Of a stretch of 64,000 bases of DNA, positions 48,718-59,342 are shown piece by piece. The stretch's first letter is position 1. Every line of letters begins with the position of its first letter. The DNA lies in NCBI RefSeq assembly GCF_000740795.1, contig NZ_JGYG01000003.1, forward strand, positions 372,001 through 436,000, in the 5' to 3' direction. The notes under the pieces are model-generated. The model ran no database searches and was not told the origin of the DNA. It was given only the letters and a program-made list of their open reading frames with translations. A program made the translations under genes and the position numbers. Source of the DNA: Haematobacter massiliensis. GTDB taxonomy: Bacteria > Pseudomonadota > Alphaproteobacteria > Rhodobacterales > Rhodobacteraceae.

Positions 48718-49758
48718 ATGAAGATTTTGGTGACCGGCGGGGCCGGCTTCATCGGATCGGCCGTAGTGCGACGCGCCGTGGCACAGGGCCATGAGGTCGT
48801 CAATGTCGACGCGCTGACCTATGCCGCCTGTCTGGACAACGTGGCCAGTGTGTCCGGGTCCGACCTCTATGCCTTCGAGCAGGCCGACATCCGCGACCGG
48901 GAGGCCCTCGACCGGATCTTCGCCGCGCATGACCCGGATGCGGTGATGCACCTCGCAGCCGAAAGCCATGTGGACCGTTCCATCGACGGCCCCAAGGACT
49001 TTATCGAAACCAACGTCACCGGCACGTTCAACATGCTGGAAGCCGCGCGCGCTCACTGGACGAACAAGGGGCGGCCCGAGACATTCCGCTTCCACCACAT
49101 CTCCACGGATGAGGTTTTTGGCACTTTGGGGGACACCGGAAAGTTCACCGAAGACACGCCCTATGCCCCGAACAGTCCCTATTCCGCGTCGAAGGCGGGG
49201 TCCGACCATCTGGTCCGGGCCTGGCACGAGACCTACGGCCTGCCCGTGGTGATGACGAACTGCTCCAACAATTACGGGCCTTTCCACTTCCCGGAGAAGC
49301 TGATCCCGGTCGTCATTCTGAAGGCCTTGGCCGGCGAACCGATCCCGGTCTACGGCAAGGGGGAGAATGTCCGCGACTGGCTCTTCGTGGAAGATCATGC
49401 CGATGCGCTGCTTCTGGTGGTGCAGAAAGGTGAAGTCGGGCGCAGCTACAATATCGGTGGCGAGAATGAGGCCAAGAACATAGACCTCGTCCGCATGATC
49501 TGCCGCATTCTCGACGAGAAGCATCCCGCAGGTGCCCCGCACGAGCAGCTCATCACCTTTGTGAGCGACCGTCCCGGCCATGACCTGCGCTATGCGATCG
49601 ACCCCTCCCGCATCCGCGAAGAGCTGGGCTGGCGTCCTTCCGTCACGCTGGAACAGGGGCTGGAGAAGACTGTGCAGTGGTATCTCGACAACAAGCCATG
49701 GTGGCAGGCTCTGCAGGACCGCGCAGGTGTCGGTCAGCGGCTGGGGACCAAGGCGTGA
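48718..49758 (+). CDS. rfbB: dTDP-glucose 4,6-dehydratase
   Basis: The 346-residue SDR-type enzyme makes dTDP-4-keto-6-deoxyglucose. The GGAGFIGS nucleotide motif, [20 protein letters not shown] and [12 protein letters not shown] (catalytic Tyr-Lys) are present. The ATG at 48718 has CGGAG upstream; the GTG at 48709 overlaps rfbC. The end overlaps rfbD by 4 nt. Confidence 0.97.
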   Translation: MKILVTGGAGFIGSAVVRRAVAQGHEVVNVDALTYAACLDNVASVSGSDLYAFEQADIRDREALDRIFAAHDPDAVMHLAAESHVDRSIDGPKDFIETNVTGTFNMLEAARAHWTNKGRPETFRFHHISTDEVFGTLGDTGKFTEDTPYAPNSPYSASKAGSDHLVRAWHETYGLPVVMTNCSNNYGPFHFPEKLIPVVILKALAGEPIPVYGKGENVRDWLFVEDHADALLLVVQKGEVGRSYNIGGENEAKNIDLVRMICRILDEKHPAGAPHEQLITFVSDRPGHDLRYAIDPSRIREELGWRPSVTLEQGLEKTVQWYLDNKPWWQALQDRAGVGQRLGTKA

Positions 49759-50612
49759 AGCTTCTGGTCATCGGCAGGAGCGGCCAACTGGCGACGGAGT
49801 TGCAGGCCCGCGCCGACAGCGCTCTGGAGATCACCGCCCTGCCCCGCGAGACGGTAGACCTCACCGACCCGGAGAGCGCCGCCCGCGCGATCCAGGAGTC
49901 TGAGGCCGATGCCGTCATCAATGCCGCCGCCTATACCGCCGTGGACAAGGCCGAGTCGGAGGAGGAGACAGCCCGGCTCGTCAATGCCGCCGCTCCCGCC
50001 GCCATGGCCCGCGCCGCAGCCGAGCGAGGACTGCCGTTTCTGCATGTCTCGACCGATTATGTCTTTGCTGGGGACGGCACGGCGGCTTGGAAGCCCGATG
50101 ACCCGACAGGCCCGCTTGGCGTCTATGGACGCACGAAGCTTGAGGGGGAAGACGGCGTCCGCGCCGCTGGCGGCACCCATGCAATTCTGCGGACCTCATG
50201 GGTTTTCTCGGCGCATGGGGCGAATTTCGTCAAGACCATGCTGCGTCTGGGGCGCGAGCGGGAGCGGCTGACCGTGGTGGCCGACCAGATCGGCGGGCCG
50301 ACATCTGCCGCCGACATCGCCGATACGCTGATCATCATGGCCCGCGGACTGATCGCCGATCCGGGTAAGAGCGGCACTTATCACTTCTCCGGCGCGCCGG
50401 ATGTCAGCTGGGCCGACTTCGCGCGTGAGATCTTCTCCCAGGCCGGCCTGACGGTGGAGGTGGCGGACATCCCCACTTCCGCCTATCCGACGCCGGCGCG
50501 CCGGCCGGCCAATTCGCGGCTCGACTGTTCCTCCCTCACAGCCGGTTTCGGCATCCCGCGGCCCGACTGGCGGCAGGGGCTGGCGGCTGTACTCAAGCAA
50601 CTGGAGACCTGA
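49755..50612 (+). CDS. rfbD: dTDP-4-dehydrorhamnose reductase
   Basis: The 285-residue enzyme makes dTDP-L-rhamnose from the 4-keto sugar. It has the N-terminal [35 protein letters not shown] and YGRTKLEGE motifs. The GTG start at 49755 overlaps the rfbB stop. Its stop is 1 nt from rfbA. Confidence 0.96.
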   Translation: MKLLVIGRSGQLATELQARADSALEITALPRETVDLTDPESAARAIQESEADAVINAAAYTAVDKAESEEETARLVNAAAPAAMARAAAERGLPFLHVSTDYVFAGDGTAAWKPDDPTGPLGVYGRTKLEGEDGVRAAGGTHAILRTSWVFSAHGANFVKTMLRLGRERERLTVVADQIGGPTSAADIADTLIIMARGLIADPGKSGTYHFSGAPDVSWADFAREIFSQAGLTVEVADIPTSAYPTPARRPANSRLDCSSLTAGFGIPRPDWRQGLAAVLKQLET

Positions 50613-50613
50613 G

Positions 50614-51489
50614 ATGACGGCACGTAAGGGCATCGTTCTGGCAGGCGGCTCCGGCACGCGGCTCTACCCGATCACCATCGGGGTTTCAAAGCAGCTCATG
50701 CCGGTCTACGACAAGCCGATGATCTACTATCCGCTCACCTGCCTGATGCTGGCCGGGATCCGGGAGATCGCGATCATCACCACGCCGGATGATCAGGCCC
50801 AGTTTCAGCGGCTTCTGGGCGACGGATCGCAATGGGGCATAAGCCTTGAGTGGATCGTCCAGCCCTCCCCCGATGGCCTGGCGCAAGCCTATCTGCTGGC
50901 GGAGGCGTTCCTGAACGGGGCACCTTCGGCCATGGTGCTGGGCGACAACATCTTTCACGGCGCGGGCCTGCAGGAGTTGCTCAAGTCTGCCGATGAGAAG
51001 GCGAAGGGCGGCACCGTCTTCGGTTACCGCGTCGCCGACCCCGAACGTTATGGAGTCGTCGGTTTTGGCGAGGGCGGTCGCGTGACCCAAATCATCGAGA
51101 AGCCGAAGGTTCCGCCCTCCTCCTATGCTGTTACCGGGCTCTACTTCCTCGACGGCACCGCCTCCGCGCGGGCGCGGGATGTCAAACCCTCGGAGCGTGG
51201 CGAGCTTGAAATCACGACGCTTCTGGAAAGCTATCTCGCCGATGACCTGCTGTCGGTGGAACTCATGGGCCGCGGCTTCGCCTGGCTCGATACCGGAACG
51301 CATGCAAGCCTTCTGGACGCGGGGAACTATGTCCGGACGCTGGAGGAGCGGCAGGGTCTGCAAAGCGGCTGTCCCGAGGAGATCGCCTATGCCGCCGGCT
51401 GGATCACCCGCGATCAGCTGCTTGCGCAGGCGAAACGCTTCTCCAAGAATGCCTACGGCGCCTATCTCCAACGCCTTGCCGCGGATTGA
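50614..51489 (+). CDS. rfbA: Glucose-1-phosphate thymidylyltransferase
   Basis: The 291-residue nucleotidyltransferase starts the rhamnose pathway by making dTDP-glucose. It has LAGGSGTRLYPIT at the start, SKQLMPVYDKPMIYYP, and the catalytic VLGDNIFHG and PKVPPSSYAVTGLYF segments. It is the last gene of rfbCBDA, which is complete and uses the order epimerase, dehydratase, reductase, thymidylyltransferase. Confidence 0.97.
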   Translation: MTARKGIVLAGGSGTRLYPITIGVSKQLMPVYDKPMIYYPLTCLMLAGIREIAIITTPDDQAQFQRLLGDGSQWGISLEWIVQPSPDGLAQAYLLAEAFLNGAPSAMVLGDNIFHGAGLQELLKSADEKAKGGTVFGYRVADPERYGVVGFGEGGRVTQIIEKPKVPPSSYAVTGLYFLDGTASARARDVKPSERGELEITTLLESYLADDLLSVELMGRGFAWLDTGTHASLLDAGNYVRTLEERQGLQSGCPEEIAYAAGWITRDQLLAQAKRFSKNAYGAYLQRLAAD

Positions 51490-51497
51490 TCTTCCCC

Positions 51498-51528
51498 TCG
51501 CGCGCGGCACTTTCAACGCTGCGCGCGA
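51498..51528 (+). terminator. Hairpin after rfbA
   Basis: Arms TCGCGCGC (51498-51505) and GCGCGCGA (51521-51528), extended inwards by GU and GC pairs, 8 nt after the stop. No T run. Confidence 0.5.
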
Positions 51529-52027
51529 ACATGCCGTTCTAGAAAAATGCCGCTGGACCTCAGGACGCACATGACATGCGGTGAGAGCCCCGCGCGAGAC
51601 AGAGCTGAGGACGGCATTCTCCGCGGCCACTTGTGTGAGCTTCTGGGTAAGGTCACCCGGCAGACGGCCTGCCCGAGACTGTCAAAGATAACTGATAGGG
51701 AACAGAAAGACCGTCCGGGGTCTAAGTCATGCGAGGCAATCGCATGCCCCCCAAAGGTGCCGCCCGGAGCGGTGGCAGATCGCGCGGGGGCGGTTGAGGG
51801 CTTTTGCTGGTTGCTGACCGGTCAAGTCCAGTGCCCAGGCTTTTCCGGCAAGCGATATCAGGTTGCACGGTGGCGACCCCTTAAACCACATGCGTGTTCT
51901 CGCAGGCTCATCCGGGAAGCAGAAACAAACAATCCGCGGATCCATCAGGAAACTGGTCAGAATCGGCGAGCAGGGCAGAGACGCCATGCGTCCAGCCCAT
52001 GGATACTATTCACAATATCTGGGAAAC
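51529..52027. other. Unexplained 500-bp stretch between rfbA and tRNA-Ala
   Basis: No gene can be supported. A small dyad ATGCGA-GGCAA-TCGCAT lies near 51728-51745. The region borders the 3' end of the tRNA, a common site for element integration, but I see no integrase and no copy of the tRNA end here. Confidence 0.5.
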
Positions 52028-52103
<76 letters not shown>

Positions 52104-52190
52104 TCACCGTGGTGGGCTTTTGAACCATGTGAGCCAGCGTGTCAAGCGAGGGCTGCGGATTTTCGGCTCCCGGTTGAGGCTCGTGGCAGC

Positions 52191-52225
52191 CGGGCTGGCG
52201 GGGGTTCGATGCCCCCGCCAGCCCG
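52191..52225. terminator. Long perfect hairpin downstream of gcvP
   Basis: Two 14-base arms (52191-52204, 52212-52225) around TTCGATG, 35 nt past the gcvP stop on the minus strand. No T run, so termination by this hairpin alone is inferred. Confidence 0.5.
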
Positions 52226-52259
52226 ACTCCTACAAACTGGCCGTCAAAGTCCGGCTCCG

Positions 52260-55097
52260 TCATTCAGCCGCTTCGGCATAGGCCTCCATAGGCGGGCAGA
52301 TGCAGATCAGGTTGCGGTCCCCCCAGACGTTGTCCACTCGCCCGACGGGCGGCCAGTACTTGTCCTCGCGGAAGGAGCCGGGCGGGAAACAGCCCTGTTC
52401 CCGCGGGTATTTCCGGTCCCATTCGGCCACGAGATCATTCACCGTATGGGGCGCGAAGCGGAGGGGGCTTTCCGCGGCGAGAAGCTCTCCCCGCTCCACG
52501 GCGGCGATCTCCTCACGGATGGCCAGCAGAGCGGCGATGAACCGGTCCAGCTCCGCCTGCGTTTCCGATTCGGTCGGTTCCACCATGAGTGTTCCGGGCA
52601 CCGGGAACGACATCGTGGGCGCGTGGAAGCCGTTGTCGATCAGCCGCTTGGCGATATCGTCCACCGTCACGCCTGCTTCCGCAAACGGGCGGGTGTCGAG
52701 GATGCACTCATGCGCTACCCGGCCCGCGCGCCCTTTGTACAGAACCTCATAAGCCCCCTTCAGCCGCGCAGCGATGTAGTTGGCGTTCAGGATCGCCACA
52801 CGTGTCGCCTGCGTCAGCCCCGCCCCGCCCATCAGCAGGCAGTAGGCCCAGGAGATGAGCAGGATGGAGGCGGAACCGAAGGGCGCGGCAGAGACCGCCC
52901 CCTCCTCCCCCGTCTGCGGATCGGTAGGCAGGAAGGGCGCGAGATGCGCCTTGACGCCGATCGGCCCCATACCCGGGCCACCGCCGCCATGCGGGATGGC
53001 AAAGGTCTTGTGCAGGTTCAGGTGGCTCACGTCGCCGCCGATCTCACCCGGCTTCACGAGGCCCACCATGGCGTTCATGTTGGCGCCGTCGATATAGACC
53101 TGCCCGCCGTGCTCATGGGTGATGGCGCAGATCTCGCGCACCGTCTCCTCGAACACACCATGGGTAGAAGGATAGGTGATCATGACAGCGGCGAGATTTC
53201 CGCCTGCGGCTGCGGCCTTTGCCCGGAAATCCTCCACGTCGATGTCGCCGTCCGGCATTGCCTTCACAGGCACGACCTTCATGCCAACCATCTGTGCCGA
53301 GGCCGGGTTGGTGCCATGGGCGGAGACCGGGATCAGGCAGATGTTGCGATGCCCCTCCCCCCGGGACCGGTGATAGGCAGCGATGGTAAGAAGCCCCGCA
53401 TATTCCCCCTGCGCGCCGGAATTGGGCTGCATGGAGAAGGCATCATAGCCGGTGATCGTGCAGAGCTTCTCGGACAGATCCTTCACCACCTCCGCATAGC
53501 CCTGTGCCTGATCGATCGGCGCAAAGGGATGCAGCGTGTTGAAGGCCGGCCAGGTGATCGGCATCATCTCTGCCGCCGCGTTCAGCTTCATCGTGCAGGA
53601 GCCGAGCGGGATCATCGCCCGGTCCAGCGCCAGGTCACGGTCCGACAGGCGGCGCATGTAGCGCATCATCTCGGATTCCGCCCGGTTCATCTGGAACACT
53701 GGGTGGGTGAGATATTCGGACTGCCGGATCAGCGCGTCGGGGAAGCCGATGCCGGCTGCCTCGGGCGCGTCGCCCTCGATGCCGAAGGCTTTCAGCAGAC
53801 GGCCCAGCACCTCCTCATCGGCGATTTCGTCCATGGAGATGCCGACGCGGTCGGTGCCCACCTTGCGCAGGTTGATCCCCTGCTGCACGGCAGCAGCCAG
53901 GATCCCGGCCTGCCCTACGCCGACCTCGACGGTGATCGTATCGAAGAACGCCTCCGGCCGCACGGGAAGCCCCGCCGCCTTCAGCGCCGCAGCCAACCGC
54001 ACGGTGCGGAAGTGGATGCGCTCGGCAATGGCGCGCAGACCCTTCGGCCCGTGGAACACGGCGTAGAAGGACGCCATCACCGCCAGCAGCGCCTGCGCCG
54101 TGCAGACGTTCGACGTGGCCTTCTCCCGCCGGATATGCTGCTCGCGCGTCTGAAGTGCGAGCCGATAGGCTCGGTTGCCGCGTGCATCGACGGAGACCCC
54201 GACGATCCGGCCCGGCATGTTGCGCTTGAACTCGTCCCGGCAGGACATGAAGGCGGCGTGCGGACCGCCATAACCCATCGGAACGCCGAACCGCTGGGCA
54301 GAGCCCACGGCGATATCTGCGCCCATCGCGCCCGGCTCTTTCAGCATGGTGAGCGCAAGCAGATCCGTCGCCACCACGGCCAGCGCCTTTGCCTCATGCA
54401 GCGCGGCGATGAGGTCGGTGAAATCCCGCACGTCGCCATGGGTGCCGGGATACTGGAAGATCGCCCCGAACACCGATGCCGGGTCCAGCGTTTCCGGTGC
54501 GCCCCTGACGATCTCGATACCAAGGGGCGCGGCCCGCGTCTCGATGACCGCGAGGGTCTGCGGGTGCAGGTTCTCATCGACGAAAAAGCCCTTTGCCTTG
54601 GACTTCGCGCTCCGCTGGGCCATGGTCATGGCTTCGGCGGCCGCGGTCGCTTCGTCGAGCAGCGAGGCATTGGCCACCGGCAGCCCGGTCAGATCCGACA
54701 CCATCGTCTGGAAATTCAGCAATGCCTCCAGCCGGCCCTGCGCGATCTCCGGCTGGTAGGGGGTATAGGCGGTATACCACGCGGGGTTTTCAAGAATGTT
54801 CCGCTGGATCGCGGGCGGCGTCACCGTGCCGTAGTAGCCCTGCCCGATCAGGCTGACCATCACCCTGTTCTTCGCGGCGACATCGGTGAGCTTCTGGAGC
54901 AGCTTGTGCTCCGCCAGCGGCGCCCAGTCGAGCGGCTCCGACTGTCGGATGGAGGCGGGGATCGTCTGGTCGATCAGGTCGTCCAGCGACGCGACACCGA
55001 CAGCAGCCAGCATCTCCTCCATCTCGGCGGGCGACGGGCCGATATGGCGGCGGTTGGCAAAGTCGTAGGGGTCGTAATCGGTGCGCTTGTAGGTCAT
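52260..55097 (-). CDS. gcvP: Glycine dehydrogenase (decarboxylating), P-protein
   Basis: The 945-residue PLP enzyme decarboxylates glycine and loads the aminomethyl group on GcvH. It is the single-chain form. The PLP lysine is in [23 protein letters not shown] near residue 690. The ATG at 55097 has GGGAG 8 nt upstream. It is the last gene of the gcv operon, 18 nt after the VOC gene. Confidence 0.97.
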   Translation of the reverse strand: MTYKRTDYDPYDFANRRHIGPSPAEMEEMLAAVGVASLDDLIDQTIPASIRQSEPLDWAPLAEHKLLQKLTDVAAKNRVMVSLIGQGYYGTVTPPAIQRNILENPAWYTAYTPYQPEIAQGRLEALLNFQTMVSDLTGLPVANASLLDEATAAAEAMTMAQRSAKSKAKGFFVDENLHPQTLAVIETRAAPLGIEIVRGAPETLDPASVFGAIFQYPGTHGDVRDFTDLIAALHEAKALAVVATDLLALTMLKEPGAMGADIAVGSAQRFGVPMGYGGPHAAFMSCRDEFKRNMPGRIVGVSVDARGNRAYRLALQTREQHIRREKATSNVCTAQALLAVMASFYAVFHGPKGLRAIAERIHFRTVRLAAALKAAGLPVRPEAFFDTITVEVGVGQAGILAAAVQQGINLRKVGTDRVGISMDEIADEEVLGRLLKAFGIEGDAPEAAGIGFPDALIRQSEYLTHPVFQMNRAESEMMRYMRRLSDRDLALDRAMIPLGSCTMKLNAAAEMMPITWPAFNTLHPFAPIDQAQGYAEVVKDLSEKLCTITGYDAFSMQPNSGAQGEYAGLLTIAAYHRSRGEGHRNICLIPVSAHGTNPASAQMVGMKVVPVKAMPDGDIDVEDFRAKAAAAGGNLAAVMITYPSTHGVFEETVREICAITHEHGGQVYIDGANMNAMVGLVKPGEIGGDVSHLNLHKTFAIPHGGGGPGMGPIGVKAHLAPFLPTDPQTGEEGAVSAAPFGSASILLISWAYCLLMGGAGLTQATRVAILNANYIAARLKGAYEVLYKGRAGRVAHECILDTRPFAEAGVTVDDIAKRLIDNGFHAPTMSFPVPGTLMVEPTESETQAELDRFIAALLAIREEIAAVERGELLAAESPLRFAPHTVNDLVAEWDRKYPREQGCFPPGSFREDKYWPPVGRVDNVWGDRNLICICPPMEAYAEAAE

Positions 55098-55115
55098 GGC
55101 TCCCACTCCCGGGCG

Positions 55116-55463
55116 TCAGGCATGGCTCAGAACGTTGACGAGATTGCCCGCCGGATCGCGAAGAAAGACGCGGCGGACGCCCCATGGCTCTTCCATGGGA
55201 CCGTATTCGATGGCTGCACCGTGCGAGGTTGCACGCTCCAGCACACTGTCGAGATCATCGACCTCGATGGAGAGGGCGGGGAGCGGGGTACCGCTGCCGC
55301 CCTCGGAGGCGAGGCTCATCTGGGTGGTGGACGCGTCCCCGGCAAGCGTGACGATGAAACCGTGATCCATCACCGGACGAAGACCGAACACCGCCTCATA
55401 GAAGGCGGCGAGGCGCTGCGGATCGGCCGAAGGCAAGTTCGGCACGATCCGCAGGACGGTCAC
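55116..55463 (-). CDS. VOC (glyoxalase/bleomycin resistance-like) family protein
   Basis: The 115-residue protein has a single vicinal-oxygen-chelate fold: AFYEAVFGLRPVMDHGFIVTLAGD, then LSIEVDDLDSVLERATSHGAAIEYGPMEEPWGVRRVFLRDPAGNLVNV. Single-domain members usually act as dimers; ligand is unknown. GTG 55463 overlaps the gcvH stop (GTGA), so it is coupled. It sits inside the glycine cleavage operon between gcvH and gcvP. Confidence 0.85.
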   Translation of the reverse strand: MTVLRIVPNLPSADPQRLAAFYEAVFGLRPVMDHGFIVTLAGDASTTQMSLASEGGSGTPLPALSIEVDDLDSVLERATSHGAAIEYGPMEEPWGVRRVFLRDPAGNLVNVLSHA

Positions 55464-55840
55464 GAGATGAAGTCCTTGTAGGCGTCCTCGTCCATGAAGT
55501 CTTCGATCAGGTCGATCGAATCGAGCTTCATCTTGAAGAACCACGCCGCCCCCTGCGCGTCGTCGTTGACGAGGGCGGGGTTTTCGGAGAGCACGGTATT
55601 CACCTCCACGATCTCGCCCTCCACAGGGGCGAGGATGTCGGAGGCGGCCTTGACGCTCTCGATCACCACGACTTCGTCGCTCTGGGCGACCATGGTGCCC
55701 GGCTCCGGCAGTTCCACGAAGACCACGTCGCCCAGCTGCTCGGCGGCATAGTCCGTGATTCCAACCACGACGAGGTCACCCTCGACGCGGAGCCATTCAT
55801 GTTCTTCCGTAAACCGGATCGTTCCGTTGGCGACGCTCAT
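55460..55840 (-). CDS. gcvH: Glycine cleavage system H protein
   Basis: The 126-residue lipoyl carrier shuttles the aminomethyl group between P, T and L proteins. The lipoylated Lys is in ESVKAASD near residue 64, and the start region FTEEHEWLRVEGDLVVVGITDYAAEQLGD is typical. It lies 9 nt after gcvT. Confidence 0.97.
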   Translation of the reverse strand: MSVANGTIRFTEEHEWLRVEGDLVVVGITDYAAEQLGDVVFVELPEPGTMVAQSDEVVVIESVKAASDILAPVEGEIVEVNTVLSENPALVNDDAQGAAWFFKMKLDSIDLIEDFMDEDAYKDFIS

Positions 55841-55849
55841 TTTCCCTCG

Positions 55850-56965
55850 CTAGCGTTTGTAAGTGGCGGGACGGAAAGGCAGGTCGGTGACGATGGCGGC
55901 CATCCGGCGGCCCCGCACCTCGCCCCAGACAGTCGTGCCGGAGGCGGAGAGTTCCATGGGAAGATAGCCCATCGACATCGGGCGCGCGATACTCGGCCCG
56001 AAACCGCCCGACGTGACTTCTCCCACGGGATCACCGCCCGTTTCGGCGGCATAAAGGGGTGTGCCCTCCCGCATGGGGGCGCGCCCCTCCGGCAGCAGGC
56101 CGACACGCCGCCGGGCGGCGCCGGTTTCCAGCTCTTCCAGAATACGCGATGCGCCGGGGAATCCGCCCGCGCGGGCGCCCCCCGTGCGGCGCACCTTCTG
56201 CATCGCCCATTCCAGCGCGCCCTCGACGGGCGTCGTGGTGGTATCGATGTCATGGCCATAAAGGCACAGGCCCGCCTCCAGCCGCAGGCTGTCCCGCGCG
56301 CCAAGGCCGATGGGCAGGACCTCCTCCATGGCAAGGAGCGCCTCTGCCAGCGCCAGGGCCTTGGACTCCGGCACGGAGATCTCGAACCCGTCCTCGCCGG
56401 TATAGCCGGAGCGCGAGATCCACAGATCGGCCCCGTCCCACGCATGGGTGGCGACATCCATGAAGCGCATGTCCGCCACGCCGGGAACCAGCCGGGCCAG
56501 CGCGGCCTCCGCTTGCGGCCCCTGCAGGGCAAGCAGCGCGCGGTGTGTCAGCGGTTCCACCGTGACGCGGGTGCCGATGGTGCGCTGCATATGGGCGATA
56601 TCGTCGTCCTTGCAGGCGGCGTTCACCACGACGAACAGATGGTCGCCACGGTTCGCCACCATTAGGTCGTCCAGAATGCCGCCATCGTCATTGGTGAAGA
56701 GCGCATAGCGCTGCCGCCCTTCCTTCAGCCCGAGGATATCGACCGGAACCAGCGTCTCCAGCGCTTCCGCCGCGCCGTCACCGCGGAGGATCACCTGCCC
56801 CATGTGACTGACATCGAACAGACCCGCGGCGTCCCGCGTATGGAGATGTTCCTTCATCACGCCGGCAGGATACTGCACGGGCATGTCGTACCCCGCGAAG
56901 GGCACCATCTTCGCGCCGAGGCGCAGATGCAGATCATGAAGGACCGTTTGCTTCAGCCCGGCCAT
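55850..56965 (-). CDS. gcvT: Glycine cleavage system T protein (aminomethyltransferase)
   Basis: The 371-residue enzyme transfers the methylene group to tetrahydrofolate and releases ammonia. It has [34 protein letters not shown] at the start, and [22 protein letters not shown] precedes the ATG, inside the downstream part of the riboswitch, so translation can be controlled by glycine. Confidence 0.97.
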   Translation of the reverse strand: MAGLKQTVLHDLHLRLGAKMVPFAGYDMPVQYPAGVMKEHLHTRDAAGLFDVSHMGQVILRGDGAAEALETLVPVDILGLKEGRQRYALFTNDDGGILDDLMVANRGDHLFVVVNAACKDDDIAHMQRTIGTRVTVEPLTHRALLALQGPQAEAALARLVPGVADMRFMDVATHAWDGADLWISRSGYTGEDGFEISVPESKALALAEALLAMEEVLPIGLGARDSLRLEAGLCLYGHDIDTTTTPVEGALEWAMQKVRRTGGARAGGFPGASRILEELETGAARRRVGLLPEGRAPMREGTPLYAAETGGDPVGEVTSGGFGPSIARPMSMGYLPMELSASGTTVWGEVRGRRMAAIVTDLPFRPATYKR

Positions 56966-57027
56966 CTTAGTCTCCCCGTCTCGCCGGCAAGACCCGGCAC
57001 CCTGGAACGGATTACCCCCGCTCGTAG

Positions 57028-57182
57028 GTGCCCCCTCTGTCCTTTGCGCCTGAGATCGTTATCCCTTCGGCGGACGCTGTCGCGCCTCTCTCCAGAGTCT
57101 TTTGCCAGAACGGTCCGTTCGCCTGAGAGTTTACCGGGGCGGTTGCTCCTTCGGCACCGGGATTTCACCGGTTCTCCCGATC
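57028..57182 (-). promoter_or_regulatory. Tandem glycine riboswitch before gcvT
   Basis: Two aptamers follow each other on the minus strand. Each carries the conserved elements GCCGAAGG (minus strand; plus-strand CCTTCGGC at 57148-57155 and 57064-57071) and CTCAGGC (plus-strand GCCTGAG at 57121 and 57048). The first aptamer ends near 57087 and the second near 57030. A hairpin involving GGCACC and GGGTGCC lies between the second aptamer and the start codon. Class members turn on gcv genes when glycine is high. Confidence 0.9.
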
Positions 57183-57269
57183 CTGACAGGCCCGCTCTAG
57201 CCCGAGGCGGGTGTCTCTGGCAAGGGGCTTGGCAAGGGCCGCCTGCGCCCTATGGCCCGAAAGCCGAAC

Positions 57270-57289
57270 GGGCGAGGTTTCCCCCGCCC
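57270..57289 (-). terminator. Possible terminator hairpin downstream of amtB
   Basis: Arms GGGCG and CGCCC with inner GG/CC pairs and a short loop, 29 nt past the amtB stop. Only weak support. Confidence 0.3.
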
Positions 57290-57317
57290 ATCTGCATGTT
57301 TTCGCGGCAGACGCCGA

Positions 57318-58679
57318 TCAGTAGTGGTAGGCGCTTTCGCCGTGCGAGGTCAGGTCGAGACCCTGACGCTCCGAGTCCGCGGTGACGCGAAGGCCGACGA
57401 TCATGTCCACGATCTTGAACAGGATGAAGGACGCCACACCACACCACACGATCGTCACGAGAACCGCCTTGATCTGCACCCAGACCTGCGCCCCCATCGT
57501 CACGCCTTCCGCATAGCCGATACCGCCGAGCGAGGTGGAGGCGAAGATGCCGGTGCCGATGGCGCCGACGATGCCGCCCACGCCGTGGATGCCGAACACG
57601 TCAAGGCTGTCGTCGTAGCCGAACTTGATCTTGATGACCGCGACGAAGAAGTAACAGACCACCGAAGCGATCGCGCCGAGGACGATGGCGCCGATCGGGC
57701 CGATGATGCCTGCCGCCGGGGTAACGGCAACAAGACCCGCCACCAGACCGGAAGCCGCGCCGAGCATGGAGGCCTTGCCGCGGGCCAGCCCTTCGACGAT
57801 GCACCAGGCAAGAATCGCGCCTGCCGTTGCCGTGAAGGTGTTGATCATAGCCAGCGCTGCGCCGCCGTTCGCCTCGAGGTTGGAACCGGCGTTGAAACCG
57901 AACCAGCCAACCCACAGAATGGAAGCGCCGACCATGGTGAGCGTCATCGAATGCGGCGCCATCATGTCCTTGCCGTAGCCGATACGGGGACCGATCACCA
58001 GCGCCCCGACGAGCGCCGCGATACCGGCGTTGATGTGGACGACCGTGCCGCCCGCGAAGTCGAGCGCGCCCCAGTTGTAGATCATGCCCGCCGAATCCCA
58101 GACCATATGCGCGATCGGGAAGTAGACGACCGTGACCCACAGCAGGATGAAGAGCATGAGGGCGGAGAACTTGATCCGCTCGGCGAAGGAACCGACGATC
58201 AGCGCGGGCGTGATGCAGGCGAAAGTCATCTGGAAACAGATGAACACATATTCCGGGATCACGTAGTCATCCGAGAAGGTCGCGGCCATGCTGTCCATGG
58301 TCACGCCGGACAGGAACATCTTGGCCAGACCGCCCCAGTAGGGGCTGGTGGAGCCGCCAAAGGCCATGGAATAGCCGTAAACGACCCAGACCACGATCAC
58401 CATCGCGGTAATGAGCGTACACTGCATGAGCACGGAGAGCATGTTCTTCGTGCGGACGAGACCGCCGTAGAACAGCGCGAGACCCGGCAGGATCATGAAG
58501 AGCACGAGCACGGTCGAAACGAGCATCCACGCCACGTCGCCCTTGTCCATCGTCGGCCCGACTGCCTCCACCACCGTCTCCACGGCGGGTGTCGTGGCAT
58601 CCTGCGCCCAGGCGAGGGCCGGTGCGAGCGCCGTCAGCGCGGTCGCCGCCCCCCCCCAGAAAATATTCCTCGATTTCAT
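57318..58679 (-). CDS. amtB: Ammonium transporter
   Basis: The 453-residue Amt/Rh channel has a signal peptide (ATALTALAPALAWA) and about eleven membrane helices. Family motifs include the pore-lining FGFNAGS, WCIVEGLARGKASMLGAASGLVAGLVAVTPAAG and FGIHGVGGIVGAIGTGIF. It brings ammonium in when nitrogen is scarce and is blocked by GlnK. It follows glnK after 28 nt. Confidence 0.97.
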   Translation of the reverse strand: MKSRNIFWGGAATALTALAPALAWAQDATTPAVETVVEAVGPTMDKGDVAWMLVSTVLVLFMILPGLALFYGGLVRTKNMLSVLMQCTLITAMVIVVWVVYGYSMAFGGSTSPYWGGLAKMFLSGVTMDSMAATFSDDYVIPEYVFICFQMTFACITPALIVGSFAERIKFSALMLFILLWVTVVYFPIAHMVWDSAGMIYNWGALDFAGGTVVHINAGIAALVGALVIGPRIGYGKDMMAPHSMTLTMVGASILWVGWFGFNAGSNLEANGGAALAMINTFTATAGAILAWCIVEGLARGKASMLGAASGLVAGLVAVTPAAGIIGPIGAIVLGAIASVVCYFFVAVIKIKFGYDDSLDVFGIHGVGGIVGAIGTGIFASTSLGGIGYAEGVTMGAQVWVQIKAVLVTIVWCGVASFILFKIVDMIVGLRVTADSERQGLDLTSHGESAYHY

Positions 58680-58707
58680 TTGCGAATACCTTTCTGTCCC
58701 GTCCGCG

Positions 58708-59046
58708 TTACAGCGCGTCGTCGTTGATTTCGCCCGTCCGCACCCGGACAGCCTGGGCCACGTCGAGAACGAAGATCTTGCCGTCGCCGATCTTGTCGGT
58801 TCGCGCGGTTCTCTGAATTGTCTCGACCACCTGATCGGCCAGCACGTCGCTTACGACGATCTCCAGCTTGATCTTCGGAACGAAGTTCACGGCATATTCG
58901 GCGCCCCGGTAGATCTCGGTATGACCCGATTGCGACCCGAAGCCCTTGATCTCGGTCACCATCATGCCGCGAACGCCAATGGACGTGAGCGCTTCGCGCA
59001 CCTCCTCCAGCTTGAACGGCTTGATTGCTGCGATGATGAGTTTCAC
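58708..59046 (-). CDS. glnK: PII nitrogen regulatory protein GlnK
   Basis: The trimeric signal protein senses 2-oxoglutarate and ATP/ADP and controls AmtB. From GTG 59046 it is 112 residues, the canonical PII length, starts MKLIIAAIKPFKLEEV, and places the uridylylated Tyr at position 51 in TEIYRGAEY. AGGG is 7 nt before this GTG; an ATG two codons upstream (59052) is only 2 nt from it. Nitrogen control by NtrC is expected, but I find no clear sigma-54 site. Confidence 0.96.
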   Translation of the reverse strand: MKLIIAAIKPFKLEEVREALTSIGVRGMMVTEIKGFGSQSGHTEIYRGAEYAVNFVPKIKLEIVVSDVLADQVVETIQRTARTDKIGDGKIFVLDVAQAVRVRTGEINDDAL

Positions 59047-59342
59047 GTCCATACCCTTCCGTTAAGGGAGGCTTCTTGCGAGCCCACGGCGATAGCAGGC
59101 GCATAAGCCCCCGTTCTGACAAGGCATTAGCTCACAAAAGCGTCATTCACGCGAGGACAATATGCCTGATTTTTGTACATTTTCGGCACATCGCATAATA
59201 TTAGGGCGTTTTGTAAACCAGACTGTGATCGTCCCGCTCTCCCCTTCCGCTTAAATTGCGCTATGCTGCGGCATCAAATCATCAGACCGACCCGCTTCAG
59301 GCATCCAGCTCAGGCGCGAGGACGGCGACAGGCGAGCTGAGG

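Noticed and set aside
52191-52225. Hairpin with a TTCGATG loop resembling a tRNA T-arm, as a possible tRNA remnant near tRNA-Ala
   Set aside because: The 14-bp stem is too long for a T-arm, there is no acceptor or anticodon sequence, and the position after gcvP fits a terminator.
59053-59255. Sigma-54/NtrC site upstream of glnK
   Set aside because: No TGGCAC-N5-TTGC element or clear NtrC palindrome could be found on the glnK strand.
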